DNA of 64,000 bases from Paracoccaceae bacterium (GCA_020832445.1 JAFIEO010000029.1:248001-312000); one strand, 5' to 3'. Counted from the first letter of the stretch, positions 16,861-32,143 are shown. The notes: generated by a model not told the origin, from the letters alone. Program-made: numbers and translations.

Positions 16861-17591
16861 CCACCACCCCCGCACATGAGTTAGGCACCTTTGAGCGGAG
16901 TTTTTCACAATTCCCGTCATCCGTGCTGGGCCAGATTGTTCTGGCGGCAAGTGATCTGTGCGTGCTGGTGTCGGCGGATAACACCGTTGACGATATCATG
17001 CGTGGCGGTGCGCTGGAAGACGGGGTCGGGTCCGACTGGACCGGCAAGCAGTTAAAAAGCATTGTCTGCCAAGACGCGTGGCACAAACTGGACCTGCTTT
17101 GGTCCAGGCACGATGATGCAGAACCTGTCTGGCGCCATCTGAACTTTATGGAAGGCAACGGGGACGTGGATATGCCGCTTCTGGTGCGTCGCATTGATGC
17201 GGGCGACGGGCGGTCAATTCTGGTTTGTCGTGACCTTCGCCCCGTTGTCCAGATGCAGCAGAAATTCAGCCGCGCCATGCTGGAGATGGAACAATCCTTT
17301 GAGGATACGCGCTGGAAGCAAGACCTGATTGCCAGCGATCTGAATAAGCCCAAGGGCCGGTCTGTCGCCAATAAAGGGCGCGCGAATCTGGCAATGGAAA
17401 AGGCAATCACTGATGTGGGCCACCTGCCTTTGTCGGAAATCCTGGCGCAAACCGGGCGCGTTCTGGAAGATCTGTGCATCCGTCACGCATGCGAGCAATG
17501 CGATTACGATTTGTCGAAAGCGGCAGAATTGCTGGGGATGAGTTCGGATGAACTGGCCAGTCGCTTTACCTTTGAATCAAAACGCGCCTGA
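16857..17591 (+). CDS. Truncated PpsR/CrtJ-like protein lacking the central PAS domains
   Basis: 244 residues, about half of PpsR. Residues about 10-130 match the PpsR N-terminal sensor domain, including the end motif CRDLRPVVQMQQKF (TDQRPVLEMQQML in PpsR at 35.1 kb). A coiled-coil linker (about 135-155) then runs straight into a C-terminal Fis-type helix region (about 190-240: CDYDLSKAAELLGMSSDEL), so PAS1 and PAS2 are absent. The second HTH helix is diverged and lacks the SRQSLYVKLRK sequence of PpsR, so DNA binding is doubtful. Three Cys cluster just before the HTH (LCIRHACEQC). ATG 16857 has GGAG six bases upstream. Possibly a dominant-negative partner or antirepressor; that role is inferred. 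Confidence 0.75.
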   Translation: MTTTPAHELGTFERSFSQFPSSVLGQIVLAASDLCVLVSADNTVDDIMRGGALEDGVGSDWTGKQLKSIVCQDAWHKLDLLWSRHDDAEPVWRHLNFMEGNGDVDMPLLVRRIDAGDGRSILVCRDLRPVVQMQQKFSRAMLEMEQSFEDTRWKQDLIASDLNKPKGRSVANKGRANLAMEKAITDVGHLPLSEILAQTGRVLEDLCIRHACEQCDYDLSKAAELLGMSSDELASRFTFESKRA

Positions 17592-17626
17592 TACGGCGCT
17601 ACAGGCTGCGGTGCCGTATCAGGCGC
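17584..17626 (+). terminator. Hairpin at the end of the second aerR-ppsR-like operon
   Basis: A perfect 14-bp stem, 17584-17597 with 17613-17626, closing a 15-nt loop. The left arm contains the stop codon of the PpsR-like gene. GGGCTTGGTGTTTT follows. This is a convincing intrinsic terminator for the pair. Confidence 0.75.
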
Positions 17627-17720
17627 GGGCTTGGTGTTTTGATCTGGCATCAACGCGGACAGGCGTAGGGGGGAATCGCACGGGAACAAACCCGACACGA
17701 CGCGCCCCGCTGTCATTGCT

Positions 17721-17826
17721 TAGAGCATATCACGTTCATTCGCATTCACGAGACATGCTCTGACTTATTGATTCCGCATGTTCGAGAAGCTCAAAACCGG
17801 TTCCCACTTTTGAGCAACATACTCTA
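17721..17826. repeat. Palindromic interspersed repeat (RPE/Bru-RS-like)
   Basis: About 106 bp beginning TAGAGCATAT and ending ACATACTCTA, so the ends are imperfect inverted repeats. The first 40 bp form their own palindrome (AGAGCAT to ATGCTCT), and the second half holds AAAACCGGTTCCCACTTTT, a string I know from the interspersed palindromic elements common in Rhizobiales and other alphaproteobacteria. The right end touches the cytochrome gene: CTA at 17824-17826 is its TAG stop codon on the minus strand. Only one copy is seen in the window. Confidence 0.75.
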
Positions 17827-18303
17827 GCCTTCACTGTCTTCTGCTTCGTCCTCGTCGTCGGTGTCACCCACCTCGGAGAATTGTGTCAGGAAGGCGATGA
17901 TATCGCGCGCTGTATCTTCGTCGCGCACCCGAAAGGACATCTGGCTGCGCGCGCGGCGCTCATCAAGGGTTTCGCGCAGGAAGGTGTTGGGGTCCAGCAG
18001 GTATGGAACAAGATCGTCTTCGTTCCACACAAGACCTGCTTCGCCCGCATCAACCAGTGACGCGCCATAGCGGAACCCGTCAATCGTGCCCGCTTGACGG
18101 CCAATCACCCCATAAAGGTTCGGGCCAGTGCGCATGTTCGGGCGGCCTGCCAATACTTCGCCTGCGTCATTTGTGACATTGTGGCAGTTCTGGCACTGGC
18201 TGGTAAAGGCCGATTCGCCTGCTTCAATGTCACCCGCGAATGCAGGAAACGCGGTCATTGCCAGTGCAATGGCGCCAAAGGTCGCGTGGGATATCTTGGT
18301 CAT
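17824..18303 (-). CDS. cycA: Cytochrome c2
   Basis: 159-residue precursor from ATG 18303, with GGGAGGAAA upstream. Residues 1-23 are a Sec signal peptide ending AFPAFA. The heme site is CQNCH, followed by TGPNLYGVIGR and the axial Met in RSQMSF, the layout of long-type cytochrome c2, which shuttles electrons from cytochrome bc1 to the reaction centre in the periplasm. The mature protein contains no lysine and ends in a very acidic tail (DTDDEDEAEDSEG), unlike the lysine-ringed Rhodobacter protein. The stop codon is supplied by the end of an interspersed repeat. It follows hemA on the same strand, 75 bp after its stop. Confidence 0.8.
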   Translation of the reverse strand: MTKISHATFGAIALAMTAFPAFAGDIEAGESAFTSQCQNCHNVTNDAGEVLAGRPNMRTGPNLYGVIGRQAGTIDGFRYGASLVDAGEAGLVWNEDDLVPYLLDPNTFLRETLDERRARSQMSFRVRDEDTARDIIAFLTQFSEVGDTDDEDEAEDSEG

Positions 18304-18378
18304 CTTGGGTTTCCTCCCGATGTGTATTTTAGATTCATGCTGACCTAGTGATACGTTCAGACGACGCCGTCGGATCAA

Positions 18379-19590
18379 TCAGGCAACTGCGTGTGATATG
18401 GCGCATTGTTTCCACAAGGCTGTAAGCGCCATTACCAGATGGTCGATATCCGCATCGCTGTGCATGGGGCCGGGGGTTATGCGCAGCCGCTCGGTTCCTT
18501 TGGGCACAGTGGGGTAGTTGATGGGTTGCACATAGATACCCCAGTCATGCATCAGAATGTCTGAAATCATCCGGCATTTGACCGGATCGCCGATCATCAC
18601 GGGAATGATATGACTGTCATTGGCCATATGCGGAATGCCCATTGCATCCAGCCTTGCGCGCAACCTTGCCACGCGGTCGCGCTGTGCGGCACGTTCGGTG
18701 CCGGATTGTTTCAGGTGGCGCACAGATGCGGTTGCCGCCGCAGCCACCGCGGGCGGCAACGCGGTGGTGAAAATGAACCCGCTGGCAAATGACCGGATGA
18801 AGTCGCAAAGCGCGGTCGATCCGGTGATATAGCCGCCGACAACGCCATATGCCTTGCCCAATGTCCCCTCGATCAGGGTAATGCGATGGGCCAGCCCTTC
18901 GCGTTCGGAAATACCGCCGCCATGGTTGCCATACATGCCCACGGCATGCACTTCATCCAGATATGTCATTGCGCCATGCGCTTCGGCCACTTCGACAATC
19001 TCGCGCATGGGGGCGATGTCGCCATCCATGGAATAGATCGATTCAAATGCCACAATCTTGGGCCTGTCGCCCACGGCCTTCAGCTTGCGGTCCAGATCGC
19101 GCCAGTCACTATGCTTCCAGATCACCTTGTCGGCGCGCGAATGCCGGATACCTTCGATCATGGACGCGTGGTTCTTTTCATCCGACAGAATAACGGCATT
19201 GGGAATTTTCGACCCCAAGGTCGACAGCGCCGCCCAGTTCGACACATAGCCCGATGTGAACAGCAATGCCGATTCCTTGCGATGAAGCTGCGCCAGTTCT
19301 TCTTCCAGCACGCGGTGCAGATGGGTGTTGCCGGAAATATTGCGCGTGCCGCCAGCGCCAGTGCCACATCTGCCGACAGCATCGACCATCGCGCCGATCA
19401 CGTCGGGATGCAGGCCCATGCACAGGTAATCATTGGAACACCACACAGTGACTTCATCAATATCATCGCCATTGAAATGCCTGACCTTGGGAAAGGCGCC
19501 GCATTGACGTTCCACTTCGGCGAAAATTCTATAATTTCCTTCGGACCTGAGGTCATCAAGTGCTGTCTTGAAATGTGTGTCAAAATCCAT
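18379..19590 (-). CDS. hemA: 5-Aminolevulinate synthase
   Basis: 403 residues from ATG 19590, the usual HemA length; an in-frame ATG at 19608 overlaps the puhE stop. The PLP enzyme condenses glycine and succinyl-CoA to 5-aminolevulinate and CO2, the first step to tetrapyrroles. Visible family residues include [10 protein letters not shown] near residue 51, [31 protein letters not shown], the Asp of [12 protein letters not shown] that contacts PLP, and the lysine that binds PLP in [15 protein letters not shown]. Located between puhE and cycA in the long minus-strand run, so pigment precursor supply is tied to photosynthesis expression. Confidence 0.95.
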   Translation of the reverse strand: MDFDTHFKTALDDLRSEGNYRIFAEVERQCGAFPKVRHFNGDDIDEVTVWCSNDYLCMGLHPDVIGAMVDAVGRCGTGAGGTRNISGNTHLHRVLEEELAQLHRKESALLFTSGYVSNWAALSTLGSKIPNAVILSDEKNHASMIEGIRHSRADKVIWKHSDWRDLDRKLKAVGDRPKIVAFESIYSMDGDIAPMREIVEVAEAHGAMTYLDEVHAVGMYGNHGGGISEREGLAHRITLIEGTLGKAYGVVGGYITGSTALCDFIRSFASGFIFTTALPPAVAAAATASVRHLKQSGTERAAQRDRVARLRARLDAMGIPHMANDSHIIPVMIGDPVKCRMISDILMHDWGIYVQPINYPTVPKGTERLRITPGPMHSDADIDHLVMALTALWKQCAISHAVA

Positions 19591-19604
19591 TGGGGTCCCC
19601 TCGG

Positions 19605-20405
19605 TCATATTTTAGGTTTTTGGGCGTGGGTCGCCGGAATCATCCAGCGCCACAATTTGTCATCACGCACCCGCCAGACCATGAACCAGTGTTCCAGCAG
19701 GGCAAGCGCGGCAAGCATTGAAAGCAGTGTAAAGCCAATGATCCGTCCATCATCGCCGATGGCTGTCGCGTGCCAAAGGCGGGCCATGAAATAGCCGGTT
19801 CCAGCGGTCATCAGCGTGACGGATAGCGGAAAGAAACCGCTGACAGGGCTTTGGCGGAAGTAGCTGGACAAATGCGCCAGCGGGCGCGGCAGAAAATCCG
19901 TGTTGATGCGCGGAACACCCAGAAACAGGTTCAGTTTCGCGGAAATACGGGCCGCAAACAGCACAAAGAACGTCCAGAATGCAAACGGGTTCACGCTGTC
20001 ATATGTGGCAATTGCAAGCGCCAGAAAAATGGCGGCCAGTGCCATTTCGTGAAAGGCCACTGTGCGGAATGCGGCCGAAAACCGCGCCATTGATCCCAGC
20101 CCCTGCGGGCATGGTCGGGTATTCGGGCCCGTGATAATGCCCGATAAAAACGCAAGTTCCACCCAGCCCCACAATGCCAGCGCCGACAGAAACGCAAACC
20201 ACACCCCTTGCGGGCTGCCATCACCAAGGGTGCCATTCACGCCAAGCGTGCCACCAATCAACAGCGGCACAGACAGGATGACCGACCACAAATGCTGGTC
20301 CGGCCCGCCCCTGTCTGCGGCATGCACGCGCCATAGCAGCAGTCCTGTGGTGGACCACCACAAAAACAGCGCGGCAAGTGCGGCAATCCAGGGGGTTTCG
20401 AACAT
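19605..20405 (-). CDS. puhE: Photosynthetic complex assembly protein PuhE
   Basis: 266 residues starting [14 protein letters not shown]; seven or so hydrophobic helices. The sequence fits the putative photosynthetic complex assembly protein 2 family, whose loss in Rhodobacter capsulatus alters the amount of bacteriochlorophyll and antenna. Features include [27 protein letters not shown] and [21 protein letters not shown] segments. The frame stays open upstream to 20660 over the acsF end, but the ATG at 20405 gives the family N-terminus. Sits between acsF and hemA, as in related clusters. Confidence 0.9.
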   Translation of the reverse strand: MFETPWIAALAALFLWWSTTGLLLWRVHAADRGGPDQHLWSVILSVPLLIGGTLGVNGTLGDGSPQGVWFAFLSALALWGWVELAFLSGIITGPNTRPCPQGLGSMARFSAAFRTVAFHEMALAAIFLALAIATYDSVNPFAFWTFFVLFAARISAKLNLFLGVPRINTDFLPRPLAHLSSYFRQSPVSGFFPLSVTLMTAGTGYFMARLWHATAIGDDGRIIGFTLLSMLAALALLEHWFMVWRVRDDKLWRWMIPATHAQKPKI

Positions 20406-20464
20406 TGGCGGCTCCCGCCGGTTGTGGGGTTGCAGGTGCCGGATCAGGCCCGGCACCATATTGA

Positions 20465-21559
20465 TCAATACGCGGGTTCCAGACGAACCGATGCAGGCGG
20501 AGTATTCTTCCTGACAGGGATCAGGTACAGGCGGGCAAAGCCCATCCCGGCCCTGGTCATTGCGGCCCATTTCGTCAGCTTGCCGACCATCCCGCCCTTG
20601 CGCTCGCCTGCTTCCATGTCGCGGAATGCGGATTCGATTTTCTTCAGCGTCGGCATCCATGCAGGGTGGTCGATGTCCAACTCCATCGGGAAGACCTGTT
20701 TCGCAATCTCGCCGGTTTTGCGGAACACTTCCTGATCATACCAGTCGATATCGACACCAAGCGCCTTGTGGAATGCGGGGCGGGCGTGGTCGCGCACATA
20801 CATGGTGGCGAACACGGCTGTCAGGAAAAACCTGATCCACAGCTTGTTGACGAACCCATTGGTCAGCTTGGGGTCCGTGCGCATCAGCAGTGCGAATGCC
20901 TCGCCATGGCTGAATTCATCATTGCACCATTCCTTGAACCATTTGAAGATCGGGTGAAAGCGCTGCTCGGGGTGCGCTTCAAGGTGGCGGTAGATGGTGA
21001 TATAACGCGCATAGCCAATCTTTTCCGACAGATAGGTTGCGTAATAGATGAATTTGGGCCGGAAATAGGTGTATTTCTTGGCCTTGGTCAGAAAGCCCAG
21101 ATTGACGGCAACACCCGCCTCGCGCAGGGCGTCATTGATGAAACCTGCATGGCGTGCTTCGTCGCGGGCCATGTAGTTGAACAATTCGCAGATGTCGGGG
21201 TTTTTGCCGCGCCGTTTCATTTCCTTATACAGCACGCAGCCTGAAAATTCCGCTGTGCACGAAGACACCAGAAAGTCGATCAACTCGCGCTTCAGGCCCG
21301 GCTCCATGTTGTCCCAGTCGACCTTGTCCCAATCGGCGGTTTTCTTGAAATGGCCCTTGTTCGGGTCTGCCTTCATCTGGCCGATCAGCTTGTCCCATTC
21401 CGCGCGCACGGGTGTCACATCGATGCGGTCCAGTTCGTCAAAATCGGTGGTGTAGAAGCGCGGGTTCAACAGGGTTGATTCCTGCGCCATGGCGTCAGTG
21501 TCGAACCGATCGCCCATTTCTGCGGCAAGTTCGTCATGTGTGGTGGCATGAACATTCAT
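20465..21559 (-). CDS. acsF: Mg-protoporphyrin IX monomethyl ester oxidative cyclase
   Basis: 364 residues. O2-dependent diiron enzyme that closes the fifth ring to give divinyl-protochlorophyllide. Carboxylate and His ligands are visible: Glu in CTAEFSGC (about 104), DEARH at 133-137 and [10 protein letters not shown] near residue 220, the two ExxH-type units of the family. The anaerobic counterpart BchE is also present at 36.7 kb, so the organism can form the ring with or without oxygen. The gene overlaps the bciE stop by 4 bp (ATGA), fitting an obligate partnership. Confidence 0.95.
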   Translation of the reverse strand: MNVHATTHDELAAEMGDRFDTDAMAQESTLLNPRFYTTDFDELDRIDVTPVRAEWDKLIGQMKADPNKGHFKKTADWDKVDWDNMEPGLKRELIDFLVSSCTAEFSGCVLYKEMKRRGKNPDICELFNYMARDEARHAGFINDALREAGVAVNLGFLTKAKKYTYFRPKFIYYATYLSEKIGYARYITIYRHLEAHPEQRFHPIFKWFKEWCNDEFSHGEAFALLMRTDPKLTNGFVNKLWIRFFLTAVFATMYVRDHARPAFHKALGVDIDWYDQEVFRKTGEIAKQVFPMELDIDHPAWMPTLKKIESAFRDMEAGERKGGMVGKLTKWAAMTRAGMGFARLYLIPVRKNTPPASVRLEPAY

Positions 21560-21852
21560 ACGCTCATCTCCTCTGAGAAAGAGAATTCACAGAGTTCCAT
21601 GAATTCGAAATCACCTGTCAGCCGCGTCCAAAACCGTTCCAGCGCGTTTGCGCGGGTAATGGTTGCGATGCGGTCCTCAACGATCAATTCGCCCCATGCG
21701 GCCAGAACCGGCGGGCCTTGAACCAGAACCTCGTCGCCGGGATGAATGACAGAGCCGTCGTTGAATTTGACATGTGCATGAAGGGCCTCGAAACGGTGGC
21801 TGACTTCGACCGTGCAGGGCACTTTTTCGACTTTCCGAGAGAAGAGTGACAT
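21556..21852 (-). CDS. bciE: AcsF-associated cyclase subunit BciE
   Basis: 98 residues: a small mostly beta-stranded protein ([17 protein letters not shown], then [14 protein letters not shown]) with no membrane segment. Its position directly before acsF with a 4-bp overlap, and its size, match BciE (the Rhodobacter sphaeroides RSP_6110 type), shown to be needed for activity of the alphaproteobacterial AcsF cyclase. I assign it mainly from context and size plus recalled resemblance. Confidence 0.75.
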   Translation of the reverse strand: MSLFSRKVEKVPCTVEVSHRFEALHAHVKFNDGSVIHPGDEVLVQGPPVLAAWGELIVEDRIATITRANALERFWTRLTGDFEFMELCEFSFSEEMSV

Positions 21853-21877
21853 TTGATTTTCCCTTATTTGGCGTTTT

Positions 21878-22357
21878 TTAGTTGTTCAGTGTTGTTAGCA
21901 GCCGTTCGAACGCGGCCTTGTTGTCCCCACCGAACACATCCAGTTCGACGCGGTAATTTGTGTGATCGTCAATCGCGCTTAGCCGTCCATTCTCGAACGC
22001 GACAATGCGCAGGGGCAGGGTCGGGTCTATGCCATGGCGGCGGCGTGCTGTTTGCAGGCCGTTCTGCACCACGGTGACAAAGCCGCCATGATCCAGCCGG
22101 TCGATGTGGGTGCCATCTGCGGTCTGCACGGTGACGGCCTGCGCATTGCCCGCGACCAGACGCAGCTGCCATTCCTGCACGACCGCGCCATTGTCAGGGA
22201 TCGCCGCAGGTTCACGTCCGGTGAACGCGGCCATTGCCACCAGCGCCAGCGGCACCAGCGCAAGCGCGAACATGGCGCGCACCAGCCCCACGGGGATCAT
22301 GTCGTTGTTGTCATCGCGCCTGAAACCGGGGGTGAAATGCTCGGGGGTGTGGGTCAT
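21878..22357 (-). CDS. puhC: Photosynthetic complex assembly protein PuhC
   Basis: 159 residues: a cytoplasmic N-terminus of about 23 residues, one membrane helix (VGLVRAMFALALVPLALVAM) and a periplasmic domain ending DVFGGDNKAAFERLL. This is the layout of PuhC, which is needed for normal assembly of the LH1-reaction centre core in Rhodobacter. It lies between puhB (12 bp gap) and bciE. Confidence 0.9.
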   Translation of the reverse strand: MTHTPEHFTPGFRRDDNNDMIPVGLVRAMFALALVPLALVAMAAFTGREPAAIPDNGAVVQEWQLRLVAGNAQAVTVQTADGTHIDRLDHGGFVTVVQNGLQTARRRHGIDPTLPLRIVAFENGRLSAIDDHTNYRVELDVFGGDNKAAFERLLTTLNN

Positions 22358-22368
22358 GGCATCCTCCC

Positions 22369-23022
22369 TTATTCTGCCGCGACAAGATTGCCAGCGGGCG
22401 CGGCGGCGGGGGCGGCGGCGCGGCGTTCCACGACAGGTTGTGACACGCGCGCTTCGGCGGCATCGGCCAGCAGTTTGGCCACGCGGGCCGCATCAGGAAT
22501 GCAGCGCAACGCGGGTTTGGTCACGCGGACATGTCCGGGGCGGCAATGCGGCCACAACACAAGATATGAAAATTTTGTGTCCCCCAGTGTTTCCAGCGCG
22601 ACAGTGCCGGTGCCGGATTTGCGCAAATCCAGATTGGCCTGTGCCACCTGACGAAACGGCAGGTTCAGCGTGACGGTCAGGGCCGCACCAATACGCATGG
22701 CCACGCGTGCGGTCGTGATGGTATAGACGGTGCTGCGCGCCTGCACCACGGCCAGCGCCAGCACCACGCCCACGGCCGCAGCCCATAGCAGCGCATAGGG
22801 CAGACCGAAGGCAAATGCCCCGGCCGCCCCCGCATCCGCCGCGCCGACACCTGCGCGCCACAGCACGATCAGCGCGAAATAGGCATTGATCCAGTTCAGC
22901 TTATAGGCTTCGCGTGCCAGGGCCAATGTGTCGGGACGGCCCTGCCACAGAATATGCTCATGTTCGGGCGGCCGCTCTGGCAGGCCCTTCACGGGTTCAA
23001 AGGCGAAATCATCATGTGACAT
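22369..23022 (-). CDS. puhB: Photosynthetic complex assembly protein PuhB
   Basis: 217 residues with a PH-like N-terminal region (EHEHILWQGRPDTLALAREA), two to three membrane helices and a second PH-like half (TVYTITTARVAMRIGAALT). PuhB acts as a reaction centre assembly factor. The C-terminus has an Ala/Pro-rich tail. It follows puhA with a 42-bp gap. Confidence 0.9.
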   Translation of the reverse strand: MSHDDFAFEPVKGLPERPPEHEHILWQGRPDTLALAREAYKLNWINAYFALIVLWRAGVGAADAGAAGAFAFGLPYALLWAAAVGVVLALAVVQARSTVYTITTARVAMRIGAALTVTLNLPFRQVAQANLDLRKSGTGTVALETLGDTKFSYLVLWPHCRPGHVRVTKPALRCIPDAARVAKLLADAAEARVSQPVVERRAAAPAAAPAGNLVAAE

Positions 23023-23064
23023 AGGCCGGTTCCTTTTTCTTATTGGGGTATCAATGCCGCGCCA

Positions 23065-23859
23065 TCACGCGGGCTGCGCCATGATCTTCTTGACCGCCGA
23101 CCATTGCGTCATGCGCTTGTCGCCGGTGTACAGATAGCCGCCCGCCACAAAGCCGGAGATCTTGTCTTCTTCCAGCTTGGTCACCTGCGCGTCCGATGCG
23201 ATCACCGGAATGTCCTTGAAGCTTTCGCTGTCCAGCGCATTGACGACCACGCGGTTTTGCTTGATGCGCACCATCGCCATAGGCACCAGACGTTTGCCGC
23301 CGTCATCAAGCGTCACTTCCAGATAGCGCACCATCTGTTCGGGAATATCGACCCACATGTCGCTGACAACGCCGGGTGATTGCATGTCGTGACACATGAC
23401 CTTCAGCCCGCGCGGGTCGCGCCCTGCGGCAACCGCAAAATCACCGACCTTGGCCATGGGCTGGATTTTGGCGTGACCGTGGCCATCCAGTTCAGCCTCG
23501 TCCCGGCGCATGGCATAGGCCGCGGGGCCAACCCCATCTTTCAGCGCGTTGCCGGTTGGCGCGAATGGGAACCCGCCGGAAACCGCAGTGGGCGCCAGTG
23601 CCAGTTCGCGCGCCTCACGTTCTGCATTCGGCGCATCATAGGTGCCACGCCCATGGGGCAGGGTGAATGTCTTTGGCTCTGGCACGGACAGAAGCGAATT
23701 GGCATGGCTGCCGTCATCGTTTTCCAGCGGGTAGCCTTCGCGCATATTCTCGCGCTGGATGTAGTAGATCAGTCCGGCAAAGAAGATCCAGAACATGTAT
23801 AGCGAAACAAGCGCCAGATCGAAATTGCCGAAGAAAATCCAACCATAAGGGGTATCCAT
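23065..23859 (-). CDS. puhA: Photosynthetic reaction centre H subunit
   Basis: 264 residues. The single membrane helix (about 12-32, [20 protein letters not shown]) is followed by the [12 protein letters not shown] sequence typical of PuhA and a large cytoplasmic beta-barrel domain that caps the L and M subunits and shapes proton delivery to QB ([19 protein letters not shown], later [13 protein letters not shown]). Full length for the family. Between lhaA (18 bp gap) and puhB in the standard order. Confidence 0.95.
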   Translation of the reverse strand: MDTPYGWIFFGNFDLALVSLYMFWIFFAGLIYYIQRENMREGYPLENDDGSHANSLLSVPEPKTFTLPHGRGTYDAPNAEREARELALAPTAVSGGFPFAPTGNALKDGVGPAAYAMRRDEAELDGHGHAKIQPMAKVGDFAVAAGRDPRGLKVMCHDMQSPGVVSDMWVDIPEQMVRYLEVTLDDGGKRLVPMAMVRIKQNRVVVNALDSESFKDIPVIASDAQVTKLEEDKISGFVAGGYLYTGDKRMTQWSAVKKIMAQPA

Positions 23860-23877
23860 AATTTATCCTCCGATATG

Positions 23878-25310
23878 TCAGGTCGGGAAATCGGCAAGGC
23901 CGATCCGCGAGCTGCGGGTTTGGGAAGTGTCAACAATCCGGGTGCGCACCAGCGGGCCCAGAATGACAAGCGTCAGAAACAAAAGTCCGATTTCAATGTG
24001 GTAGACGACCGAATAGCCAATGTCGGGCGTCATCAGGCCCGTGCCCAGATGGCCCGCATTGGCCAGCCCCTGAACACTGTCACGAATACCGCCGCCAAGC
24101 GCCACGGCCAGCCCTGCGGCGGTGGCCTGCGCAGCGCCCCACGCACCCAGCGCCAGCCCGCCACCGACAACGCCGCGCTTGGGCATATCCATGGCGGCGG
24201 TCAGGGTCGCGACCGCAAACAGCCCCATGCCAAGGCCGATGCCGAAGGTCCCGCCATAAAACACCCCGCCAGACCCAAGGGGTGCTGCAAAAATCACCGC
24301 CGAGAATGCGACGATTCCAATCAGGATACCGCGCGCGGCCATGCGGAACTGATCCATGCCCTGCGCCAGCCAGCGCGCCGCCAGCCAAAAGCCCAGAAGC
24401 GCGCCGCAGGCCCACACCGCAGTTAGCGTGGTTGTGGCCGCAACCGACAGGCCCATGATTTCGCCACCATACGGCTCCAGCAGCACATCTTGCATATTGA
24501 AGGCCAGACCACCCACGAACACCACCGCCAGCAAACGCCCGGCCTGCCCGCCACTGGTGTAATCGGCCCATGCCTCGCGGAAACTGGGGCGGGGGGCTGC
24601 GCGTTCCTCGCGCGTCATGGGGCGCACTTTTTCCTGCTTCCACAGTGCCACAATATTCAGCGCAAGGGTGGCCACGGCACAGCCCTGCACCACGCGGATC
24701 AGCTGCAATTCGCTGAAATCACGCAAAAGCCAGCCCACAATCAGCGCCGAAACCGCCATACCCGCAAGGAATGTCACATACAAAAGCGCCACCACACGCG
24801 GGCGGGTTTGCGCATCGGCGCGGTCGGCGGCCAGCGCAATGCCCGCTGTCTGGGTCATATGCAGGCCCAGACCTGTCATCAGGAATGCCAGCGCCGCCAG
24901 CACCTCGCCCGCGAAGGGCACGTCATGGACATTGTCGCCCGACAGCACGATCAGCGCAAAAGGCATGACCGCCAGCCCGCCGAATTGCCACAATGTGCCA
25001 AACCACAGAAACGGAATGCGTTTCCAGCCAATGGCAGACCGGTAGGTGTCGGATTTGAACCCCAGCAGCGCCCGAAAGGGCGCAATCAGCACGGGCAGCG
25101 CAATCATGATGGCCACAATGCTGGCCGCCAGCGACATTTCCACAATCATCACGCGGTTCAATGTGCCCAGCAACAGCACCGTTGCCATGCCCACCGACAC
25201 CTGAAACAGGCTCAGGCGCAGGATCTGGCGCAGCGGCAACCCCTCGGACGCGGCATCCGCGAAGGGCAGCCAGTTGGCGTTCAGCGTGCGGAACATGGAT
25301 TTCGGGATGA

Positions 25311-25314
<4 letters not shown>
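23878..25314 (-). CDS. lhaA: Light-harvesting 1 assembly protein LhaA (PucC family)
   Basis: 478 residues, twelve predicted helices, MFS-like PucC family. The N-terminus (LRLSLFQVSVGMATVLLLGTLNRVMI) and FKSDTYRSAIGWKRIPFLWFG loop are characteristic of LhaA, which helps deliver pigments and insert LH1. ATG 25314 overlaps the bchM TGA by 4 bp. A paralogue lies between bchG and bchP at 40.0 kb. Confidence 0.9.
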
Positions 25315-30534
<5,220 letters not shown>

Positions 30535-30545
<11 letters not shown>

Positions 30546-32097
30546 AATGGGCCTTCGCTTCGTACAGGGTGTCAACAGAGATTTCGGACAGGCCCTTTTC
30601 CTGTGCAAAACTTTCGGTGTTGCGCCGTGCCTTGCCGCGCACAAAGAACGGAATTTTCTTCAGTTCGCGTTCTGCGCAGGACAGCCAGACGATGTTATCC
30701 AGTTCGGGTGGGGCGGATGGCGGGGGCATCGAGCCCCCTTCATCCGCGGCCGCAGGGGCGGCGGGCGCGCTTTGGGGCAGGGGTTGTGCCTTGGCCCCGT
30801 GGTGCGACGGGCCTGCCGCATCGTGGAATTCGAAATCATCGCGGAACATGTGCAGCAGGTGTTCTTCCAGCCCCATGACCAGCGGGTGAACCCACGTGTC
30901 AAACAGCACATTCGCGCCTTCGAACCCCATTTGCGGCGAATAGCGCGCGGGAAAATCCTGCACATGCACAGGCGCGGAAATGACCGCGCAGGGAATGCCA
31001 AGGCGTTTGCCGATATGGCGTTCCATCTGGGTGCCAAGGATCATTTCGGGGGCGGTGGCCTCTATTGCGGCCTCGACCTCCAGGTAATCATCGGTGATCA
31101 GCGCCGTCAGGCCGAATTCCTGCGCGAGGGCGCGCAAGGGCCGTGCCTGTTCGCGGTTGTAGCAGCCCATGCCGCACACCTCGAACCCCATTTCATCGCG
31201 CGCCACGCGTGCGGCGGCCATGACATGGGTGCCGTCGCCGAACAAAAACACCCGCTTGCCGGTCAGATAGGTGCTGTCCACACTGGCTGTCCACCAAGGC
31301 TGGCGCAGGCGCTGCTCATTGACCGGATTGGTGCTGCCGGACAGCGCGCGCACTTCCTTGATAAAAGCGCGTGTCGCGGCGACGCCCAAGGGAACGGTTT
31401 TTGTATAGGGCTGGCCAAGGTTCTTTTCACACCACCGCGCCGCGGATTCAGCTGTTTCAGGATAGAGCAGCACATTGAAATGCGCAGCCCCCATGCGGGC
31501 GATATCTGCGGGGCTGGCCCCCATGGGGGCTGCCACATTGACGGCAATGCCCATTTCACACAGCAGGGCGGTTATTTCCGCCAGATCGTCACGGTGACGA
31601 AAGCCAAGTGCGGTAGGCCCGATAATGTTGCAACTGACCTGCGCGCTGCGGTCCATCGGGCGTGCAAGCGCGCGGCAGATCTGCAAGAACGCCTCATCCG
31701 CGCCGAAATTTTCCTTGCGCTGATAGCTGGGCAGGTCGAGCGCGATAACCGGAACCGGCAGGCCCATGGTTTCGGCCAGACCGCCCGGATCATCCTGGAT
31801 AAGTTCGGCCGTGCAGGACGCAGCGACCATAATGGCCTGTGGCTGGAACCTGTCATAGGCATCCTGACAGGAGGATTTGAACAGCCCTGCCGTATCGGCC
31901 CCCAGATCGCGGGCCTGAAATGTGGTGTAGCTGACAGGCGGGCGGTGGTTGCGCCGTTCGATCATGGTGAACAGCAAATCGGCATAAGTGTCGCCCTGCG
32001 GCGCATGCAGCACCATATGCAGCCCCTGCATGGCCGTGGCCACACGCATCGCGCCCACATGGGGGGGGCCTTCATATGTCCAGACGGCCAGCTTCAT
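30535..32097 (-). CDS. bchB: Light-independent protochlorophyllide reductase subunit B
   Basis: 520 residues from ATG 32097 ([19 protein letters not shown]). With BchN it forms the NifDK-like heterotetramer that reduces ring D of protochlorophyllide in the dark. Asp36, which serves as the unusual cluster ligand, is present (APQGDTYAD), as is Cys95 ([15 protein letters not shown]). Before the C-terminal domain there is a Pro/Ala-rich linker of some 30 residues (about 430-460). Substrate protonation and catalytic regions look intact. The 200-bp open frame upstream of ATG 32097 is not family sequence. Confidence 0.95.
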
Positions 32098-32106
32098 ATC
32101 CGGTGC

Positions 32107-32137
32107 CCCGATTTGAGTATTTTTGGCAAGATGAAGG
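32107..32137 (+). repeat. Partial copy of the palindromic element between bchN and bchB
   Basis: The 46-bp bchN-bchB gap contains GAGTATTTTTGGCAAGATGAAG on the plus strand, matching the right-hand tail of the elements at 26892-26956 and 57571-57632, here opposite to the direction of transcription and without the GC-rich palindromes. (Split: GAGTATTTTTGG then CAAGATGAAG.). Confidence 0.5.
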
Positions 32138-32143
32138 CTGTGG

